Shown piece by piece: positions 48,202 to 57,735 of a stretch of DNA of 64,000 bases. The stretch covers positions 84,028-148,027 of the forward strand of contig ABHC01000015.1 of assembly GCA_000171835.1 (NCBI GenBank), written 5' to 3'. Source of the DNA: an alpha proteobacterium BAL199 (GTDB taxonomy: Bacteria > Pseudomonadota > Alphaproteobacteria > Thalassobaculales > Thalassobaculaceae). The translations under genes and the position numbers were made by a program. The notes beneath the pieces were generated by a model. It ran no database searches. It was not told the DNA's origin and saw nothing but the letters and a program-made list of their open reading frames with translations. The number at the start of each line of letters is the position of its first letter. The stretch's first letter is position 1.

Positions 48202-49236
48202 TTACTTCTGAAGTTCAGTCCAGATCGCCGTGTAGAGGTCCTGCGTCGCCTTCGGGCAGGTCGGCAGGAACGTGCCGGCCGCCTTGTAGGCCTCAGGCAC
48301 CACGATCTCCGGCGCGGTCTTCATTTCCTCGGGCATGAACTTGTCCGAACCGGCAATGCCGTTGGCGTACCGGGCGAAAGCCGAGATCAGCGCAGCGTTC
48401 TCCGGGTCCATGATGAAGTTCTGGAACAGCTTGGCGTTCTCGACGTTCTTGGCATCGGCCAGCACGGCGACGGAGTCCATCCAGACCGGATAGCCTTCCT
48501 TGGGGTAGCCGTACACAACGGTGGGGTTCTTCAGCCGCGCCCGGAAGGTCGACCCGTTCCAGTTGACCGTCGCCACCACGTCGGAATTCGACAGTTTCTC
48601 CGTCATACCGTAGTCCATCGAGCGCCATTTCGGCTTCGCCGCGGTCAGGATATCGCGAACCTTGCGGAGAAGATCCTTGTCGTCGGTGCACGGCTTGCCG
48701 CCGGCATACATGATCGTCAGCGCCATGACATCGGCCATCTCGGGCACGACGTTCACCTGGCCGACCAGTTCCTTCGGCGGGTCCAGGAAGATCGCCGAGG
48801 TGTTCGGATCACCCGCGTAGGCCTTGGTGTTCACGGCAACGCCGGTCGTGCCCCACTGCCACGGCACGGTGTAGTGGCGGCCCGGGTCCCACGAAACATC
48901 GACCCACTTCTTGTCGACGTTCTTGAAGTTCGGCATCTGGTCGGGCCGGGTTTCGAGCAACAGCCCTTCCTTGACGAAGATCGGCACGTAGTTCGCGGAC
49001 GGAACCACGATGTCAAACCCGTGTCCGCCGGCCTTTACCTTCGTCAACGCCGTTGTATTCGAATCGTAATCGGTAATCGTAACTTTGACCTTATGCGCTT
49101 CTTCAAACTTCTTGATCAGTTCGGGGTTCGTGTAGTTGCCCCAATTGTAGATGTTCAACTCACCTTCAGCCATCCCTGATCCGGCCGAGGCTAGAAGAAC
49201 AAGCGCCGAGAGAGCGCCACCAAGCTTCCAAGACAT
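48202..49236 (-). CDS. potD: Spermidine/putrescine-type substrate-binding protein
   Basis: A 344-residue periplasmic binding protein with a Sec signal (MSWKLGGALSALVLLASAGSGMA). The PotD/PotF-type start LNIYNWGNYTNPELIKKFEE follows, then YGYPKEGYPVWMDSVAV and KNVENAKLFQNFIMDPEN near the C-terminus. Start ATG 49236 behind GGAGGT. It delivers a polyamine-like ligand to PotABC. Exact ligand not determinable. Confidence 0.92.
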   Translation of the reverse strand: MSWKLGGALSALVLLASAGSGMAEGELNIYNWGNYTNPELIKKFEEAHKVKVTITDYDSNTTALTKVKAGGHGFDIVVPSANYVPIFVKEGLLLETRPDQMPNFKNVDKKWVDVSWDPGRHYTVPWQWGTTGVAVNTKAYAGDPNTSAIFLDPPKELVGQVNVVPEMADVMALTIMYAGGKPCTDDKDLLRKVRDILTAAKPKWRSMDYGMTEKLSNSDVVATVNWNGSTFRARLKNPTVVYGYPKEGYPVWMDSVAVLADAKNVENAKLFQNFIMDPENAALISAFARYANGIAGSDKFMPEEMKTAPEIVVPEAYKAAGTFLPTCPKATQDLYTAIWTELQK

Positions 49237-49272
49237 GTCAAACCTCCGTTTTTGTTTTCTTGTAGTAACAGT

Positions 49273-50109
49273 CTACCTCCGTTGCCGGCTCAGCACAAAA
49301 AACGCCGAGACCAGCAGAACGGTCACCGCGAGCAGTGCCGTGGAGATAGCATTCACTTCCGGCGTAACCGCGCGTCGGAGTTGTCCGAGCATATAGGTCG
49401 GCAACGTGTCCTGACCCGCGGACTTCACGAACTCGGTTATGACGACATCGTCGAGCGACACGACGAAGGCGAGCATCGCCCCTGCAACGATCCCCGGGGC
49501 CATCAGCGGCAAGGTGACGTGGCGGAAGGTCCGCCAGGGCGTGGCGTATAGGTCGGCCGCCGCCGTCTCGTAGGCGAGATCCATTCCCTCAAGCCGCGCC
49601 CGGATCGGCAGATAGGCGAACGGCACGCAGAACGCAGCGTGCGCCGCCACCAGGTAGGCCAGCCCGCTGTAGCCAGTCGCCACCTTGATCATCGCAAACA
49701 CGATCAGCAGAGCGACCGCCGTCACGATCTCCGGCACCATCAGCGGCTGGTTAATGATGGCGTATATGGCCAGACGGCCGGGGAACGCTCCGGTACGGGT
49801 GGTTCCGATCGCCGCCATCGTGGCAACCACAGTCGCGATACCCGACGCCAGCGTGGCGATGACCAGCGACCGCACTGTCGCCTCTTGAACCTGGATATTG
49901 TCCCAGGCGCTCTCGTACCACCGCCAGGAAAAACCCTCCCACAGGGCGACCGACTCCCCGTCGTTGAACGAGTAGATCACCAGCGTGATGATCGGCGCGT
50001 ACAGAAGGACGAAGCACAGAGAGGCAATGGCCGTGAAGCCGGGAATCCGGCGAACTGAGAACGGGCGGTGACGCGCGTGTTCAGCCACGGCTCTCGCTCC
50101 GGCTGACAT
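49273..50109 (-). CDS. potC: Polyamine-type ABC permease, PotC/PotI family
   Basis: A 278-residue inner-membrane permease with six hydrophobic segments and the binding-protein-dependent transport loop (DLYATPWRTFRHVTLPLMAPGIVAGAM; EAA-type). Its start overlaps the end of potB by 29 nt. Third gene of potABCD order. Confidence 0.92.
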   Translation of the reverse strand: MSAGARAVAEHARHRPFSVRRIPGFTAIASLCFVLLYAPIITLVIYSFNDGESVALWEGFSWRWYESAWDNIQVQEATVRSLVIATLASGIATVVATMAAIGTTRTGAFPGRLAIYAIINQPLMVPEIVTAVALLIVFAMIKVATGYSGLAYLVAAHAAFCVPFAYLPIRARLEGMDLAYETAAADLYATPWRTFRHVTLPLMAPGIVAGAMLAFVVSLDDVVITEFVKSAGQDTLPTYMLGQLRRAVTPEVNAISTALLAVTVLLVSAFFVLSRQRR

Positions 50110-51034
50110 TGCGCACGTACACCAGCAGCGCGATCATCACGATGACCAGCAAGGTCAGCGACAACGCCGCGCCCAGCGGCCAGTTGCGGCCTTGACCGAA
50201 CTGCAACTCGATCAGGTTGCCGAGCATCATGTTCTTGCCGCCGCCAAGCACCCGCGGCGTCACGTAGGCGCCGAGCGAGGGAATGAACACCAGGATCGAA
50301 CCCGCAATGATCCCCGGCTTCACCAGGGGGATGATCACGCGCCGCAGGACCTGAAGTCGGGTCGCATAGAGATCGTAGGCGGCCTCGACCAACCGGAAGT
50401 CCAGCCGCTCCATCGACGCATAGAGCGGCAGGACCATCAACGGCAGATACACGTACACCATGCCGATCAGCACCGCGGTGTCGGTGTAGAGCAACTGGAT
50501 CGGTGCCTCGATCACCCCGAGCGACATCAACGTGCTGTTCACGATCCCCTCGTTCCGGATCACTTCCATGATCGCGAACGTTCGGATCAGCAGGTTGGTC
50601 CAGAACGGGATGGTGATCAGAAACAGCCAGAGCGTGCGTTGCTGCGGCGGCCGGGTCGCCACGAAATACGCGGTCGGGAAGCCGATGATCAAGGCGACGA
50701 ACGTCGTCAGAAGCGACAGCTTGGCTGAGCGCCAGAAGATCCGCAGATGGGCATCCGCCAGACTGACCGTGTCGTCGAAGATATCGCGGTGGAGAATCAC
50801 CCGGTACCAAGCGTCCCCGGACAGTTCCCAGACGACGCCGCTGTACTCGCCCGGCGTCAGGACCGAATAGAGGATGACGACCAGAAGCGGACCGGATGCT
50901 GCCAGGAACAACAAGGTCAATGCCGGCGTGGACAGCAACCAGTTGCGCCGAACCTCGGCAGCGCGGCTGGCGACCTCACCCGGAGACGGCGAGTGCGCTG
51001 GTTGCGCTTGTCGTGCGGGATCGGCGGCAGTCAT
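50081..51034 (-). CDS. potB: Polyamine-type ABC permease, PotB/PotH family
   Basis: A 317-residue permease with six membrane segments and the EAA loop DLYATRLQVLRRVIIPLVKPGIIAGS. Start set at 51034 (MTAADPAR), 1 nt after the potA stop; the frame is open to 51094 inside potA. A hydrophilic ~30-residue N-terminus precedes the first helix. Confidence 0.92.
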   Translation of the reverse strand: MTAADPARQAQPAHSPSPGEVASRAAEVRRNWLLSTPALTLLFLAASGPLLVVILYSVLTPGEYSGVVWELSGDAWYRVILHRDIFDDTVSLADAHLRIFWRSAKLSLLTTFVALIIGFPTAYFVATRPPQQRTLWLFLITIPFWTNLLIRTFAIMEVIRNEGIVNSTLMSLGVIEAPIQLLYTDTAVLIGMVYVYLPLMVLPLYASMERLDFRLVEAAYDLYATRLQVLRRVIIPLVKPGIIAGSILVFIPSLGAYVTPRVLGGGKNMMLGNLIELQFGQGRNWPLGAALSLTLLVIVMIALLVYVRNVSRSESRG

Positions 51035-51035
51035 A

Positions 51036-52181
51036 TCAGTCCCTGAGCACGCGAACGGTCGACGGCTCGAACGCCACGGCAACGGCCTCGCCAATGCCGA
51101 ACTGCAGGTCGGAGGCGGAGCTGTTCTGAACCCGAGCCACCAGTTCGTCGCCGCTGTCGAGCCGTACGTGGTAGTGGGTATCGGTACCCAGGTAGACCAC
51201 GTTGCTGACCGTCCCCGGCAAGCTCGATCCCGTCGTACCGAAACTCAGCCGCAGGTGCTCCGGTCGAACGACCAGCGTCACCCGCTCTTTCGGCGTCATC
51301 CCGGACGGCAACTCGGCATCAAGTTCCAGACCTTCGCCCAGGCGCAGGCTGATGCGATCGGTCGTGGACGACATGACCTCGGCGGTCAGCGTGTTGGTCT
51401 CGCCGATGAAGCCGGCGACAAACCGGTTCGCCGGCCGCTCGTAGATGTCGTGCGGACTGCCGACCTGCAGGACATGACCCTCGCTCATCACCGCGATCCG
51501 GTCCGACATGGTCAGAGCTTCTTCCTGATCGTGGGTGACGAACACGAAGGTGATGCCGGTCTCGTGCTGCAACCGCTTCAGCTCGATCTGCATCTCCTTG
51601 CGGAGCTTCAGGTCCAAGGCCGACAACGGCTCGTCGAGCAGCAACACCTTCGGTTGGGGGGCGAGCGCACGGGCAAGGGCTACCCGTTGTTGCTGGCCGC
51701 CCGAAATCTGGGAGGTCAGGCGGTCCTTCATCGCCTCCATCTTCACCATGCTCAGCATGCGGTCGACGGTCTCGGCAATCTCGGCCTTCGGGCGATCGAG
51801 CATCTGGAGCCCGAATGCGATGTTCTGGGCGACCGTGAGGTGCGGGAACAGGGCGTAGCTTTGAAACACCGTGTTTACCGGGCGTTTGTACGGGGGCAGT
51901 TCGGAAATGTCGGAACCGTCCAGCAGGATCGCTCCGGAACTCGGATGCTCGAACCCGGCGATCATTCGCAGCAGCGTGGTCTTGCCGCAGCCCGATGGCC
52001 CCAAAAGGGTAAAGAATTCACCCTCACGGATTCCGATCGAGACCGCGTCGAGGGCGGTAATCATGGAATCACCGCTACCAAAGATCTTGGAAACCCCGAT
52101 CGCTTCGATCATCAATGACGCGTCGTTCGAGTTTTTACCAGAATCAATCAGTACACGCCCCTCACTGACCTGCTGTTGCAC
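51036..52181 (-). CDS. potA: Polyamine-type ABC ATPase, PotA/PotG family
   Basis: A 381-residue ATPase starting at GTG 52181 behind GGGGGAG. Walker [10 protein letters not shown], signature [15 protein letters not shown] and Walker [13 protein letters not shown] are present, followed by a C-terminal TOBE domain (residues ~290-380). The ~23 residues before [11 protein letters not shown] are extra relative to many homologues, so a later start at the MIEAIG codon is possible. First gene of potABCD. Confidence 0.93.
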   Translation of the reverse strand: MQQQVSEGRVLIDSGKNSNDASLMIEAIGVSKIFGSGDSMITALDAVSIGIREGEFFTLLGPSGCGKTTLLRMIAGFEHPSSGAILLDGSDISELPPYKRPVNTVFQSYALFPHLTVAQNIAFGLQMLDRPKAEIAETVDRMLSMVKMEAMKDRLTSQISGGQQQRVALARALAPQPKVLLLDEPLSALDLKLRKEMQIELKRLQHETGITFVFVTHDQEEALTMSDRIAVMSEGHVLQVGSPHDIYERPANRFVAGFIGETNTLTAEVMSSTTDRISLRLGEGLELDAELPSGMTPKERVTLVVRPEHLRLSFGTTGSSLPGTVSNVVYLGTDTHYHVRLDSGDELVARVQNSSASDLQFGIGEAVAVAFEPSTVRVLRD

Positions 52182-52603
52182 AGACAGTCTCCCCCGATGC
52201 CATTATAGGTCAAGAATTCACTCAATCGCTATCTCGACCCTATGCGTCTTCTGCACTCATCTATCTTTTACTGAATCACAAACCGTCTTCATTCACGAGA
52301 AATGTTCGGTTCGGATTCGCCGACAGGCGCAGCTTGTTTTTTGCCTATTTCAACGTATGTCATTCCCTGTCAGAGCCGATACTAGCCCGTGAAATTGCAC
52401 GCTGTCATGCCTCAGCGGCAAATAATCTTGTCGGCATCATCACAGTGGTTCCAAAAACCACGCATCCAGGCTTTGAGCGCGCGCGCCGGTTTGTGCCATG
52501 CTGGCAGCGGTCCGGGCGCCCATCGCGGTGCCGGGCCGTCATTCTCTCGAAGCGCCGGCGCCCGTGCACCTGACCGCATTCGCGCGCCGGAGAAAGCCAG
52601 ACC
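52182..52603. other. Intergenic region between potA and the flavin monooxygenase gene
   Basis: A 422-nt gap between divergent genes. It is AT-richer than its surroundings near potA and GC-rich near the monooxygenase. A perfect TATAAT on the minus strand (52202-52207) is the only clear element. No gene, repeat or RNA was recognised. Confidence 0.5.
52202..52207 (-). promoter_or_regulatory. potA: Candidate -10 box for the pot operon
   Basis: ATTATA on the plus strand reads TATAAT on the minus strand, 20 nt upstream of the potA GTG. A good -35 at standard spacing is not seen, so the promoter may need an activator or be wrongly assigned. Confidence 0.4.
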
Positions 52604-54385
52604 ATGAACTACGACCTGCGCCAATCGACATCGCCTCAGGACATGGCCGCCCGTTGGCTGAACGCCTTCGAGGACGCCTTGGGCCGTCAAGATCTCTCGG
52701 CCGCCTCGGCGCTGTTCTTGTCCGATGGTCATTGGCGCGACGTCCTGGCGTTCACCTGGCACATTCAGACGGTAACCGGCGCGTCTGCCATCGCCGCCGC
52801 GCTGGACCGAGCCTTGACAGTTACCCAGCCCAGAGATTTTCGCCTGCCATCGCATCGAACCGCTCCGCGATCCGTGCGCCGCGCCGGCACCGAGGCAATT
52901 GAGGCGATCTTTGAGTTCGATACCGCGTTCGGCTCTGCCCTTGGTGTTGTTCGGCTGGTAGCGGATGCAGACGCGCCTGGTCAGGTCCGCGCCTGGACTC
53001 TGTCGACGACCTTGGAAGCCCTTACCGGGCTTGACGACAACCCGGCCAGCCAGCACCGGCGTCTTGGCGCCTTCACCCGCGAGTTCGGCGGCGAGAATTG
53101 GCTGGACCATCGCAACCGGGCCCGTGCGTACGCGGATCACGATCCAGCCGTCCTAGTGGTTGGCGGTGGGCAGGCCGGGCTGTCAGCGGCGACGCGCCTG
53201 ACCCATTCCGGCATCGACACGCTGATCATCGATCGCCAGGAGCGGATAGGCGACAATTGGCGCAAGCGGTACCACTCCCTGACGCTGCACAACGAAGTGC
53301 ACGTCAACCACCTACCCTACATGCCGTTCCCGCCGACGTGGCCAGTGTTCATCCCCAAGGACATGCTGGCCAACTGGTTCGAGGCCTACGTCGAGGCCCT
53401 TGAACTGAACTTCTGGACCAGCACCGAACTGGTTGGCGGCTCCTACGACGAGAACGCCAAACACTGGACCGTTACCGTGCGCCGGTCCGATGGAACCGAG
53501 CGGGTACTGCGGCCGCGACATGTGGTGTTCGCGACCGGGGTCAGCAGCATCCCGCACTATCCGGACATCCCGGGCCTGGACATGTTTGGTGGCACCACCA
53601 TGCACTCCGGCCGCTATACAGATGGCGCGAACTGGAAAGGCAAGAAGGCGCTGGTGCTGGGTACCGGCAACAGCGCCCATGATGTCGCCCAGGATCTGGC
53701 GGCCAGCGGCGCCGACGTCACGATGATCCAGCGCAGTGCGACCTACATCGTCAGCCTGAAGGAGGCGCAGAAGGTCTATGCGATCTACTCCGAGGGCATC
53801 CCGATGGAGGATTGCGATCTCCTGGCGACATCGATGCCCTATCCGGAATTGATCCGCGCCTACCAGATGTCCACCGCAGAGATGCGCGAGGTGGACAAGC
53901 CGCTGCTTGATGGACTGACGAAGCGCGGATTCCGGCTGGATTTCGGCGAGGATGACACCGGCTTCCAGATGAAGTACCTGCGGCGGGGCGGCGGCTACTA
54001 CTTCAACGTCGGCTGCTCCGACCTGATCGTCGACGGCACGATCGAATTGATCCACTACGCCGACATCGAGCGGTTCGGGCCGCAGGGTGCCCAGATGCGC
54101 AACGGCGATGTCGTGCCGGCCGACCTGCTGGTCCTGGCCACCGGCTACAAGAACCAGCAGGACGTGGTGCGCGCCAATCTGTCCGACGAGGTTGCCGACC
54201 GCATCGGGTCGGTTTGGGGCTACGACGGCGGCGGCGAGTTGCGCAACATGTGGCGGCGCACCGCCCAGCCGGGCCTGTGGTTCACTGCCGGCAGCTTGGC
54301 GCAGTGCCGCATCTACTCCAAGTATCTGGCGCTGCAGATCAAGGCCTGCGAGGAAGGGCTGATCTCGCCGGACCTGCCTGGGTGA
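52604..54385 (+). CDS. Flavin-dependent monooxygenase with NTF2-like N-terminal domain
   Basis: A 593-residue protein. Residues ~10-140 look like a SnoaL/NTF2-like domain (AARWLNAFEDALGRQDLSAASALF, HWRDVLAF). From residue ~180 it is an FMO/Baeyer-Villiger-type flavoprotein with the FAD motif VVGGGQAGLSAA, the NADP motif LGTGNSAHDVA and an ATG-type motif in LVLATGY. Its closest known types are plant YUCCA-like and bacterial FMO proteins with the same N-terminal domain. Substrate unknown. Monocistronic and convergent with the CobW gene. Confidence 0.85.
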   Translation: MNYDLRQSTSPQDMAARWLNAFEDALGRQDLSAASALFLSDGHWRDVLAFTWHIQTVTGASAIAAALDRALTVTQPRDFRLPSHRTAPRSVRRAGTEAIEAIFEFDTAFGSALGVVRLVADADAPGQVRAWTLSTTLEALTGLDDNPASQHRRLGAFTREFGGENWLDHRNRARAYADHDPAVLVVGGGQAGLSAATRLTHSGIDTLIIDRQERIGDNWRKRYHSLTLHNEVHVNHLPYMPFPPTWPVFIPKDMLANWFEAYVEALELNFWTSTELVGGSYDENAKHWTVTVRRSDGTERVLRPRHVVFATGVSSIPHYPDIPGLDMFGGTTMHSGRYTDGANWKGKKALVLGTGNSAHDVAQDLAASGADVTMIQRSATYIVSLKEAQKVYAIYSEGIPMEDCDLLATSMPYPELIRAYQMSTAEMREVDKPLLDGLTKRGFRLDFGEDDTGFQMKYLRRGGGYYFNVGCSDLIVDGTIELIHYADIERFGPQGAQMRNGDVVPADLLVLATGYKNQQDVVRANLSDEVADRIGSVWGYDGGGELRNMWRRTAQPGLWFTAGSLAQCRIYSKYLALQIKACEEGLISPDLPG

Positions 54386-54399
54386 TGCCTGGGTGAGCG

Positions 54400-55374
54400 T
54401 TAGGTCTCGACCAGGGCGACGCCGTGGGGTTCGCACACCTCGTTGAGTTCGGTGGCGCCGAGATCCTGGACGATTACCACCACGGCGCCGGGTGTTCCGC
54501 CGGTACCCGGGGGCATGCGCAGCGGCGGGCTGAAGATCGTTCCCACCGCCTGCACCAGCACGGCGCCGTCGATCCCTGCGACGCGCACCAGCCCCTTCAC
54601 CCGCAACAGCCGCTCGCCGCAACGGGCCGCCAGATCCTCGATCCATAGGGCGACGGCATCCCAGTCGCGATCCGGCGGCAGGCTGGCCAGGAATACCCCG
54701 ATACGGGGGTGGCGCATTGCCCTGAGTCCACCAATGGTCTCGGGCTCAGCCAGAGTCTCCAGGGCTGGGCCGCGACCAGCGAAGGCAGCCAGGGCGCGCG
54801 CCCTGCGATCCGGTTCGGCGACCACATGGGCCAACGGGTTTAGGGCGTGGACCGCAGCGACGCCGTCCTGCACCGAGGGTGAGCCCAGCAGGTCCAGTTT
54901 CGTCAGCACCACCGACTGCGCGGCGGCCAGCTGGGCGGCGGCCTCCTCGAAATGCGCGGCGTGATCTGCTCCCTGCCCAGCGTCGAACGTCGCCATCACC
55001 CGCACCCGGAAGTCGTGGGCGCCTAGGTCGGCCAGTGATCGGATGATCGGCCCCGGCCGCGACAGCCCGCTGCATTCCAGGATCATCCGACGGAACGGCG
55101 GCAGCCCCGCTTCCTGGCGGTCGTGCACGAGGTTCCCGATCGTGACGACCAACTCGTTGCCGATCGAGCAGCACACACAGCCATTCGACAGCATCGCGAC
55201 CGGCATGCCGCTCGCGGCACCGGCCACCACCACGCCGTCGACGTCGATCATCCCGACATCGTTGACCAGGACTGCCGTGTCCGCGGCCTCAGGCAGCGCC
55301 AGATAGTCCAGCAGCAGCGTGGTCTTCCCGCTGCCCAGGAAACCGCAGAGGATGTGAAAGCCGGTTCCCGCCAT
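54400..55374 (-). CDS. COG0523 (CobW/ZNG1) family GTPase, metal chaperone
   Basis: A 324-residue G3E GTPase with Walker A GFLGSGKTT (residues 11-19), the metal-binding CxCC motif (Cys66-Val-Cys68-Cys69), and TKLD in the place of the NKxD base-recognition motif. A CobW_C domain is at the C-terminus (HPRIGVFLASLPPDRDW). The family delivers zinc or other metals to enzymes. It lies 5 nt downstream of a metal-dependent amidohydrolase gene in the same operon, its possible client. It is not part of a cobalamin gene cluster here. Confidence 0.88.
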   Translation of the reverse strand: MAGTGFHILCGFLGSGKTTLLLDYLALPEAADTAVLVNDVGMIDVDGVVVAGAASGMPVAMLSNGCVCCSIGNELVVTIGNLVHDRQEAGLPPFRRMILECSGLSRPGPIIRSLADLGAHDFRVRVMATFDAGQGADHAAHFEEAAAQLAAAQSVVLTKLDLLGSPSVQDGVAAVHALNPLAHVVAEPDRRARALAAFAGRGPALETLAEPETIGGLRAMRHPRIGVFLASLPPDRDWDAVALWIEDLAARCGERLLRVKGLVRVAGIDGAVLVQAVGTIFSPPLRMPPGTGGTPGAVVVIVQDLGATELNEVCEPHGVALVET

Positions 55375-55379
55375 TCCGG

Positions 55380-56984
55380 TCAGGGCGCCGGCAGTTCCGG
55401 TGAGTCGGCCCGGCTCTTGGCGACCATCTCGCGGACGTCGGCCAGCAGTTCGTCGACGTCATAGACCACGCCATTGCGGATGGTGTAGCGAAGCGCCCGC
55501 GGCCACTCGACCGTGTTGGTCTCCTGGTTCAGTCGCATCGCGCCAGTGGCGTACAGCAGCTTGAAGTCGGCCAGCGGGTTCTGGTCGTGGACCAACAGGT
55601 CAGCGGCCTTGCCGACCTCGATGCTGCCGACCTCGTCGTCGATGTCCAGCAACTCGGCGCCCTGGATCGTGGCCGCGCGCAGAACCTCCAGCGGAGTGAA
55701 CCCGGCCTCCTGCAGCAGTTCCAGTTCGCGGATGTAGCCGAACCCGAAGGTCTGGAAGATGAAACCGGAGTCCGACCCGGTGCAGACCCGGCCGCCCCGG
55801 TTCTTGAACTCGTTGATGAACTGCATCCACAGCCGGTAGTTCTGCTTCCAGTCGACCTCGTTGGCGGTCGACCAGCGGTGCCAGTAACTGCCGTGGCCGC
55901 CGCCATCCGGTTGGTAGAAGTTCCACAGGCTGGCGTAGGTGTAGTCGCGGTGCCAGTCGGCCCGGCGGGTGCGCATCAGGTCGCGGTTGGCATCATAGAT
56001 CGAGAAGGTCGGCACGAAGGTGAAGCCGAGTTCCAGGAACTCATCCATCACCGCGTTCCACTTGGCGCTGCCGGGTTGCGCCGCCTGCCGGAAGGTCTGC
56101 CCCGCGAACGAGAATCGGAAGTACTCGTCGCCGTAGTCATAGTCCGGCGTGTAGTCCTGAATGACCCGGTTCTCGAACAGCGATTCGGCAAGCCCGTAAT
56201 AGTGCTCCTGGCTGGTCAGCCCCCAGCGGGCGCTGGTCATCGTGCTCATCCGGGTGACGGCCTGCTGGGCGTGATGGCAACCGGAGCGCAGGCCGAGCTT
56301 GCGGCACTCGTCGAGGGCCGCCTCCATAATCGCCGGAGGGGCGCCGAAGAACTTCACGCCGTCGGCGCCGCGCGCCTTGAGCGCTTGAAGCCACTCCCGA
56401 CCCTGGGCGGGCGTGTGAATGGTCTTCAGCATGTCGTTGACGGCCGGAAAGTACGAATAGGCCAGGATCCGCGGCGCTGCGATCTCGTTGGCCTGCGAGC
56501 GTGCCTTCTGGTCCAGGGTCCAGCCAAGGCCGTTGAAACTGCCCATCTCGCGCACCGTGGTCACGCCATGCGCCAGCCACAGCTTGAAGACGTAGTCGGC
56601 CGGCGCCATCGGCCCCGACAGCGCGTGATAGGGAACGCCGATGTGCGCGTGGCAGTCGATGAATCCGGGCGTGACGAACTTGCCGCGACAGTCGATCTCA
56701 TGGTCGCCGGCGGCTGGTCGGCGCGCGTCGGCAACCAGCTTGCGCGGCAGGCCGACCTTCTCGATCGCGACGATCCTGCCGTCTTCGACCACGATGTCGG
56801 CCGGGCTCCAGGGAGGCGCTCCGGTGCCGTCTATGATCGTGGCGCCGCGCAGCACCAGCCGCTTGAAGGGCCCGGCACCCCGATCCCGATCCTTCGCCTT
56901 CTCCAACGCCGGCATACCGGAAGCGTTCAGCTTGCGGATCCGCTCTTCACCGACGCCGCTGGCGTCGTCCTGATGGGCTGTCAT
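55380..56984 (-). CDS. Metal-dependent amidohydrolase family protein
   Basis: A 534-residue amidohydrolase-superfamily protein. Start ATG 56984 (MTAHQDD); the open frame upstream lies in the regulatory gap. The metal motif HxH is His112/His114 (DCHAHIGV), further His are in SGCHHAQQ and SQEHYYG, and the Asp is in CTGSDSGF. The C-terminus has the usual composite-domain block VGSIEVGKAADLLV. Substrate unknown. It is cotranscribed with the COG0523 gene and divergent from a TetR gene, which likely represses it. Confidence 0.87.
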   Translation of the reverse strand: MTAHQDDASGVGEERIRKLNASGMPALEKAKDRDRGAGPFKRLVLRGATIIDGTGAPPWSPADIVVEDGRIVAIEKVGLPRKLVADARRPAAGDHEIDCRGKFVTPGFIDCHAHIGVPYHALSGPMAPADYVFKLWLAHGVTTVREMGSFNGLGWTLDQKARSQANEIAAPRILAYSYFPAVNDMLKTIHTPAQGREWLQALKARGADGVKFFGAPPAIMEAALDECRKLGLRSGCHHAQQAVTRMSTMTSARWGLTSQEHYYGLAESLFENRVIQDYTPDYDYGDEYFRFSFAGQTFRQAAQPGSAKWNAVMDEFLELGFTFVPTFSIYDANRDLMRTRRADWHRDYTYASLWNFYQPDGGGHGSYWHRWSTANEVDWKQNYRLWMQFINEFKNRGGRVCTGSDSGFIFQTFGFGYIRELELLQEAGFTPLEVLRAATIQGAELLDIDDEVGSIEVGKAADLLVHDQNPLADFKLLYATGAMRLNQETNTVEWPRALRYTIRNGVVYDVDELLADVREMVAKSRADSPELPAP

Positions 56985-57135
56985 GGTTCGATGTCCCGAT
57001 GTCGAATGGGCGGGGGCAGAAAGTTCTGAGCGCGCCCGACGAGGAGACCGAACGGTATGGGCGCGTGGAGATCCAATCATAGCGGCCAGATCCGGCCGTT
57101 GTGAAGTTGACATGGCAGCTATGAATTACCACAGT

Positions 57136-57151
57136 AAGTGAACATTCACTT
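57136..57151. promoter_or_regulatory. TetR-type operator palindrome
   Basis: AAGTGAA-CA-TTCACTT, a 7+7 bp inverted repeat with a 2-nt centre, lies 17 nt upstream of the TetR start and in the gap to the divergent amidohydrolase. Its length and symmetry fit a TetR/AcrR dimer site. Confidence 0.65.
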
Positions 57152-57168
57152 GTAACACTCAGACCGGC

Positions 57169-57735
57169 ATGCCACGCCATCCCGATACCCGAGACCGCAT
57201 CGAACGTGCCGCCCTCTCCCTGTTCGCGAGCAAGGGCGTCAACGCCACAACCACCAAGGATATTGCAGCCGAGGTCGGGATTTCCGAAGGCGCGATCTAT
57301 CGCCACTTCAAGGGCAAGGACGACCTGGCCTGGGCCTTGTTCTCGACCCCGTATTTCGAGTTGGCCGATCGGATCGACCGGGTTGTGGCCGAAACGGCAA
57401 CGTTCGCCGACCGGATCGACCAAATGATCGACCTGTTCTGCGCCCTGTTCGACCGGGACGCCGACCTGTTCGCCTTCATCCTGCTGTCCCAGCACGGCCT
57501 GCTGCCTCGGGTCACCGATGGCATGCCCAACCCGGTGGAGAGTCTGCGGCGGATGTTCCAGGCGGCGATCGACAGACGGGAGTGTGTCGGCACCGACGCC
57601 AATCTGATGGCGGCCATGGCCCTGGGTCTGGTCACTCAGCCGGCAACCTTCATCCTCTACGGGCGCCTGCCACGTCCAATGGCCGACTTGGCGCCGATAC
57701 TCTCCGAGGCCATCAAGCTGGCGGTGATGCGATGA
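57169..57735 (+). CDS. TetR/AcrR-family transcriptional regulator
   Basis: A 188-residue TetR regulator with the HTH in residues ~24-50 (TTKDIAAEVGISEGAIYRHFKGKDDL) and a ligand domain in the rest. It is divergent from the amidohydrolase-COG0523 operon and overlaps the following alpha/beta hydrolase by ATGA (57732-57735). The palindrome just upstream suggests autoregulation and control of the divergent operon. Ligand unknown. Confidence 0.92.
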   Translation: MPRHPDTRDRIERAALSLFASKGVNATTTKDIAAEVGISEGAIYRHFKGKDDLAWALFSTPYFELADRIDRVVAETATFADRIDQMIDLFCALFDRDADLFAFILLSQHGLLPRVTDGMPNPVESLRRMFQAAIDRRECVGTDANLMAAMALGLVTQPATFILYGRLPRPMADLAPILSEAIKLAVMR

